Shown here in pieces: positions 60,400 through 64,000 of a stretch of 64,000 bases of DNA (its first letter is position 1; each line of letters begins with the position of its first letter). The stretch comes from Epiperipatus broadwayi (Eukaryota > Onychophora > Udeonychophora > Euonychophora > Peripatidae): the NCBI GenBank assembly GCA_028023455.1, contig JAQFVV010001028.1, positions 62,001-126,000 on the forward strand, given 5' to 3'. The notes beneath the pieces are model-generated. The model did no database searches. It had not been told where the DNA came from and saw nothing but the letters and a program-made list of their open reading frames with translations. The position numbers and the translations under genes were made by a program.

Positions 60400-61440
60400 T
60401 TATTGAACTGGTTTTTGCCCTATATTAGGGCCTTTTCAAAATACACTTTTCTAATATAATCACATGACTCTTATATCTATCAATATTCCTTCTAACATTC
60501 ATTTTATATAATTACATAAGCCATTTACATATATAAATATACTTCTCCCCTCCCTCCATTTTTTATTTTATATACATATTATTTTTATACAATAAATAAA
60601 ATTACATTAAATACAATTCAATAATTATCTACATATATTATACACCCATAAAATTATATACACATACTTTATACACTAAATTATATATCATTTGTCATAT
60701 ATTTCTACTAACCATATTTTCAAATATAACCTTATTTATCTATAGTTAACAAATTATTTACATTAACTAATTATTTACATATATCATATATATATATTAA
60801 TTTTAAAAAAAAACAAATCAACCATATATTAAATTTTCCAGTTATCCTTCAATGCCCATTTACTACTCAACTTTGCAGGTCCTTTAACTAAATTAACACA
60901 TTTACTCATATTCTCTTGAATATATATTGTCTCATAATATTTCCTTCTATTATAATCTTTAACATATTTTATAACTGCCATATCTTCAATACATCTCATT
61001 CTATGACCAGTATTCAGATAATGAACATGTGATCCTGAATTCATATCCTTCCTTTCAATAGCCCTATTATGCTCTTTTCCCCTTTCTATTGCTGTTTTCC
61101 CCATTTGACCTATATATATATTTTACTGCAACTCCTACAAATTACTTTGTATACCAATCCTATTTTACTTTCCTTATTATTCTCTCTCTTCACATTTGAT
61201 ATCCATTTTTCCAATGATTTACTATTCTTTCAAGCAATTCTTATATTCTCATTCAACCTCCCTTTTCCTAAAATCTTATATACATCTTTATAATAAGGTA
61301 TTGATATCCATTTATTATTGAACCATCCATTTTTGTTTTTATTTTCTTTTTTTCTTCCCCCATATTTTACTTTATCTTTACTCGTACTGTTCAAAACTTT
61401 TAATATCTTTTTTATTATACCCATCTTCAATGTGTTTATT
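60400..61440 (-). pseudogene. Penelope-like element, third relic (second subfamily)
   Basis: The frame 61104-60829 reads MGKTAIERGKEHNRAIERKD, SHVHYLNTGHRM and IQENMSKCVNLVKGPAKL; just upstream, shifted by a TA slip, CRSC and KIYI precede it. Together they make the Cys pair, the Y-I-G box and the R-x-K-E-H box of the GIY-YIG nuclease. Frame 61430-61230 gives the linker before it. Downstream on the - strand, TTTTGAAAAGGCCCTAATAT and GCAAAAACCAGTTCAATAAA look like the 3' UTR. The protein differs clearly from the 54.4-kb copy, so it is another subfamily. Confidence 0.75.
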
Positions 61441-61560
61441 TTAAAATTTGCCTTTCACGATTTTCTATTTCTATTAAAGAGTAAAATTTTATGTTAGATT
61501 TTGATTCCTATTCCTTCAATAACCCCACCCAGTTCACTATATATATAATTATAATTGTTT

Positions 61561-61719
61561 TGGCTCTACAAGCTATTTTTTATCCCTCACCTGTACAGTG
61601 ATCTTATTTGAAGAGTGGGGAGTAAGGCATCATATTAAAAATTTTACTTCATATCTAAAGTATTAATACTTATTTTTTAAATATATTTTCCTATTATAAC
61701 AAAGTCTAGGAATAAATTA
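61561..61719 (+). repeat. Duplicated intron block, copy 1
   Basis: TGGCTCTACAAGCTATTTTT begins it, then CCCTCACCTGTACAGTGATC, AAAATTTTACTTCATATCTA and CTATTATAACAAAGTCTAGG. Copy 2 is at 62423-62580. The two differ at only a few positions. Copy 1 ends about 90 bases before the possible cassette exon. Confidence 0.9.
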
Positions 61720-61810
61720 CATGTTGGGATGCAGGTATGAAAAAGCCTGTACTGTAGAAAAAACTTATACTGTTTAGTAAGTGTATATTTAACTATTCTT
61801 TGTTAGACAG

Positions 61811-61906
61811 TAAAAACAAGAATGAAAACTGTTCAAATACTCATCATCCAGTAACTCCTGTAATAAAATGTGAAAGAAGCCTTTGTCCTGAAATTGCTTA
61901 TTTAAA
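61811..61906 (+). CDS. ADGRA3: Possible symmetric cassette exon of ADGRA
   Basis: A 96-bp open segment lies between a plausible acceptor (ttgttagaCAG) and a strong donor (TTTAAA|GTATGT). It enters and leaves in the same phase as the flanking exons, so skipping or including it keeps the frame. Inclusion would insert 32 residues, lysine- and asparagine-rich at first, with three cysteines (ENCSN, VIKCER, SLCPE) and one NCS sequon, between KACS and LIQALENI. I know of no counterpart in the human ADGRA proteins, where KACSR runs straight into the next helix. It could be a lineage-specific or alternative exon, or a chance open stretch; stop-free length alone is weak evidence at 96 bp. Confidence 0.45.
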
Positions 61907-62422
61907 GTATGTTCAACTTTTAACTTTCTATCTATCTGTTTATATATTTTTGTTTGTAATATTCAAACAAATATAATATTCATTTGTAATTTTTAAACAA
62001 TTATTTTAACTAAACTACACATCTTCCAAATAATCTAACCATTTTTATAGCTTTTATATATACCAATAATCCAAATCAATGTCTTTACACAGTTTTCATA
62101 ATTTTATGAAAATATTCTTAAATGTTATGGATCTGTTTTATAGGGAATAAAAATGGAAGATGAATATTATATCTAGAGAATTAAAAACAGATCTATAGCT
62201 GCTGTGCCAACATAATTGATGCATTGATAACACTATGAAAAAAATATTTGTGTATTTTGATTATACATCACTATTAAAATGCATTAAAATATTTCTCTAA
62301 GAAATTAATATTTTTACTAATGTTGTGTTTACATATCAAATTTTAATGGTCAAAATTATACCCATATGAATTTAGTTTGCCATCTTTATTCAAATAATAT
62401 ATATATATGATTATTATTTTTC
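61907..62422. other. Intron sequence between cassette exon and repeat copy 2
   Basis: AT-rich; nothing is recognised. Confidence 0.5.
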
Positions 62423-62580
62423 TGGCTCAGCAAGCTATTTTCTATCCCTCACCTGTACAGTGATCTTATTTGAAGAGAGGGGGTAAGATGCCATATTAAA
62501 AATTTTACTTCATATCTAAAGTATTAATACTTATTTTTTAAATATATTTTCCTATTATAACAAAGTCTAGGAATAAATTA
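62423..62580 (+). repeat. Duplicated intron block, copy 2
   Basis: It is nearly identical to 61561-61719 and ends about 73 bases before the acceptor of the 62654 exon. The last 100 bases of the two copies appear identical by eye, so the duplication is young. Confidence 0.9.
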
Positions 62581-62653
62581 TATAGTTATTTGTTGTCATG
62601 GTTTGATAAATACGCATAGATTTATATGTTACTTTATTTTTACTTCTTTGTAG

Positions 62654-62870
62654 ATTAATTCAAGCTCTTGAAAATATTCCTGACCAATTGTCTCGAAAAA
62701 TGTTTAGCACGAGTAGCAAGAACATCGCTCTAGAAGAGTTTACTCTAAAGCAGGATGAATTTCTGGGAATGACGTGTGTAACATATATTGAGAGTGTAGA
62801 CAAAAGATTGACTTGCCAGATTGCCAATATTAGTACTTTAACAAATATGTTGGACACTAGTGGACACAAG
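62654..62870 (+). CDS. ADGRA3: ADGRA exon: GAIN region, 'GMTC' segment
   Basis: The exon is 217 bp with acceptor acttctttgTAG and donor CACAAG|GTAAAA. One base completes the split codon of the 57953 exon (or of the cassette exon), giving lysine; 72 codons follow and it ends in phase 0. The peptide reads LIQALENI, then SSKNIALEEFTLK, FLGMTCVTYIE and LTCQIANIS. Family members read 'IVQCLQRI', 'SPNIALEAYVIK', 'FTGMTCTVFQ' at the same spacing, so the assignment is firm. The two cysteines (GMTC, RLTC) suit the GAIN domain. The ATG at 62688 is internal and not a start. Translation runs on about 18 codons past the donor before a stop, which is intron read-through. Confidence 0.9.
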
Positions 62871-64000
62871 GTAAAAAATAAATTTTATACCTATTATAAC
62901 TATGAGTATGAATATGTTGGCTAGGATTATATATCTAATTTATTGTTGTTGAATATGACATTTTTGCTTAATATATGATGCACATATATGTAGAAAACTC
63001 AAATAATAGAATTGTATGGAATATGACAAATGTATCTCTAAATCTATATTTAATTACTATAGAAGAATACTGGATTGTATCCACTCTTGGAGATCTTGTT
63101 CCTGTAAAGATCTGGTTTCAATATATATATATATATGATGTTATTGCTAAAATATATGAAGAGTTAATTATAAATGGATCTATAAGAATGATCTTTAAAA
63201 TAATCTTTAGATTATGAAAATATATCAGAATCATATAACTTAATTAGCTGGTGAAATTGATTTTGTAAAGTAGAAATTCAACAGTCAGCAAAACAAAACA
63301 TACAATCAAACAAGCAAGGTAGCCATTTGCAATATTGGGAGATATATAATAAAATTAAATAAGTTTCTAATTCAGTGCTGATTTTATATTTGAATATTTA
63401 AAAAAATCAAAATTTGCAGTAAGCAAAAATACTAATTTTTTTTTAATGAAAATGCTATTGTTTAAAAAAAACACAAGTAATATAAATTTATGAAATTACG
63501 ATGTAGTCAATAGTCTGATTGAACTAACATTAAAAGTTTTTTGAAGTAGATTTAATCAATACAGACTTCTCAAATATAAAAATAACATAAAACCTCACAA
63601 TATTATAATATTTCACACTCCAGTCCGACTACTATTCCAATCACTCTTAATACTGGAAAAAGTTTTCAATAAATTATTAGCTTTAGGTTTACATTTTTAA
63701 TGTAGTGAAAACATTTTTCAATACTAAAGATGACTAGAATTTTAATTGGAATTGTGAGTCCACAATATAATAAGTGCATGTGGTTTTATATTATTTTTAC
63801 TCTTAATAAGTCTATCTTGATTGGTAGTGAAGTTTTTTTTATTTTTGGAAAATAATAGTATTTTTGAATAGATGGAATCTGTTTTTGTGATAATGACTAA
63901 TTTATTGTTACATTTTGAAGGTAATATTAATGTATGCAGTTTGAAATTAACTTTCAGATGTATTATTATTTGTGTGGATAACTAACTATACATAAGATAT
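62871..64000. other. Intron sequence to the window end
   Basis: This starts at the donor of the 62654 exon. The open frame 62975-63217 has no acceptor in place and no match to the family. The next ADGRA exon was not found, so this intron probably continues past the window. Confidence 0.55.

Larger units (their letters stand above)
20405..62870 (+). other. ADGRA3: Partial gene span, adhesion GPCR A family (ADGRA)
   Basis: This span joins the recognisable exons of one + strand gene. The joined peptide reads Ig domain, hormone-receptor domain, then GAIN-region segments, in the order known for ADGRA receptors (GPR124/GPR125), which are LRR, Ig, HormR, GAIN/GPS and seven helices. Exon phases fit: the first exon ends in phase 0 and the next opens in phase 0; the third ends after two bases of a codon, and the last exon supplies the missing base. 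Introns are about 24.9 kb, 11.9 kb and 4.6 kb (or 3.8 plus 0.7 kb if the cassette exon is used). The 5' LRR exons and 3' membrane exons are not in view. ADGRA3 is the nearest name I can give; in an invertebrate it may be a single co-orthologue of vertebrate ADGRA1-3. Confidence 0.85.

Noticed and set aside
62975-63217. 80-residue open frame after the last ADGRA exon
   Set aside because: It does not match the family segment expected next and has no acceptor in the right phase.

Overview
The window is strongly AT-rich animal nuclear DNA that behaves almost entirely as intron. It has GT/AG-spliced coding islands separated by kilobases of non-coding sequence, and it carries tRNA-derived SINEs, RTE-type LINEs, Penelope-like elements, hAT and Tigger DNA transposons and many foldback repeats. 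No prokaryotic-style gene block, rRNA or intact tRNA gene was seen. The species cannot be read from the sequence. The element mix, the low GC and a diverged receptor with very long introns suggest an invertebrate metazoan; this is inference.

One host gene is recognisable, on the + strand: an adhesion GPCR of the A family (ADGRA; GPR124/GPR125-like). Supported coding exons are 20405-20976 (end of the LRR C-cap region, Ig domain, hormone-receptor domain), 45869-46018, 57953-58047 and 62654-62870 (parts of the GAIN region). A possible symmetric cassette exon lies at 61811-61906. Splice phases agree throughout. The signal peptide and LRR exons should lie upstream (not found in 1-20404), and the GPS and seven-helix domain downstream of the window.

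Layout. 1-20404: upstream intron or flank with a 316-bp-class repeat copy (2.1 kb), foldbacks (3.0, 15.6, 19.4 kb), a tRNA-Gly-like SINE (3.4 kb), a gag-like relic (10.6-11.4 kb), a LINE RT relic (16.5-17.1 kb) and a duplicated block (19.7-20.3 kb). 20977-45868 (intron): a Tigger deletion derivative nested in a larger inverted repeat (24.7-26.3 kb), repeat copies plus a Penelope-like element (28.3-30.3 kb), SINEs, an hAT MITE (34.9 kb), a near full-length but broken RTE LINE (36.1-39.0 kb), a foldback (42.4 kb) and a tandem plus inverted repeat cluster (43.7-44.8 kb). 46019-57952 (intron): a 316-bp repeat with a 16-bp target duplication, a candidate TIR element (46.9-47.6 kb), more SINEs, a degenerate repeat field (49.5-53.5 kb), an RTE fragment, a tail-to-tail Penelope pair (54.3-55.2 kb) and a foldback (57.2 kb). 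58048-64000: a third Penelope-like relic (60.4-61.4 kb) and a duplicated intronic block lying just upstream of each of two successive exons.

The most interesting observations are the possible cassette exon with the duplicated intron block, the tRNA-Gly-like SINE whose acceptor stem is extended and co-varies between copies, the Tigger derivative that lost its DDE domain while keeping a fused frame, and a set of foldback elements whose arms carry a B-box-like motif.
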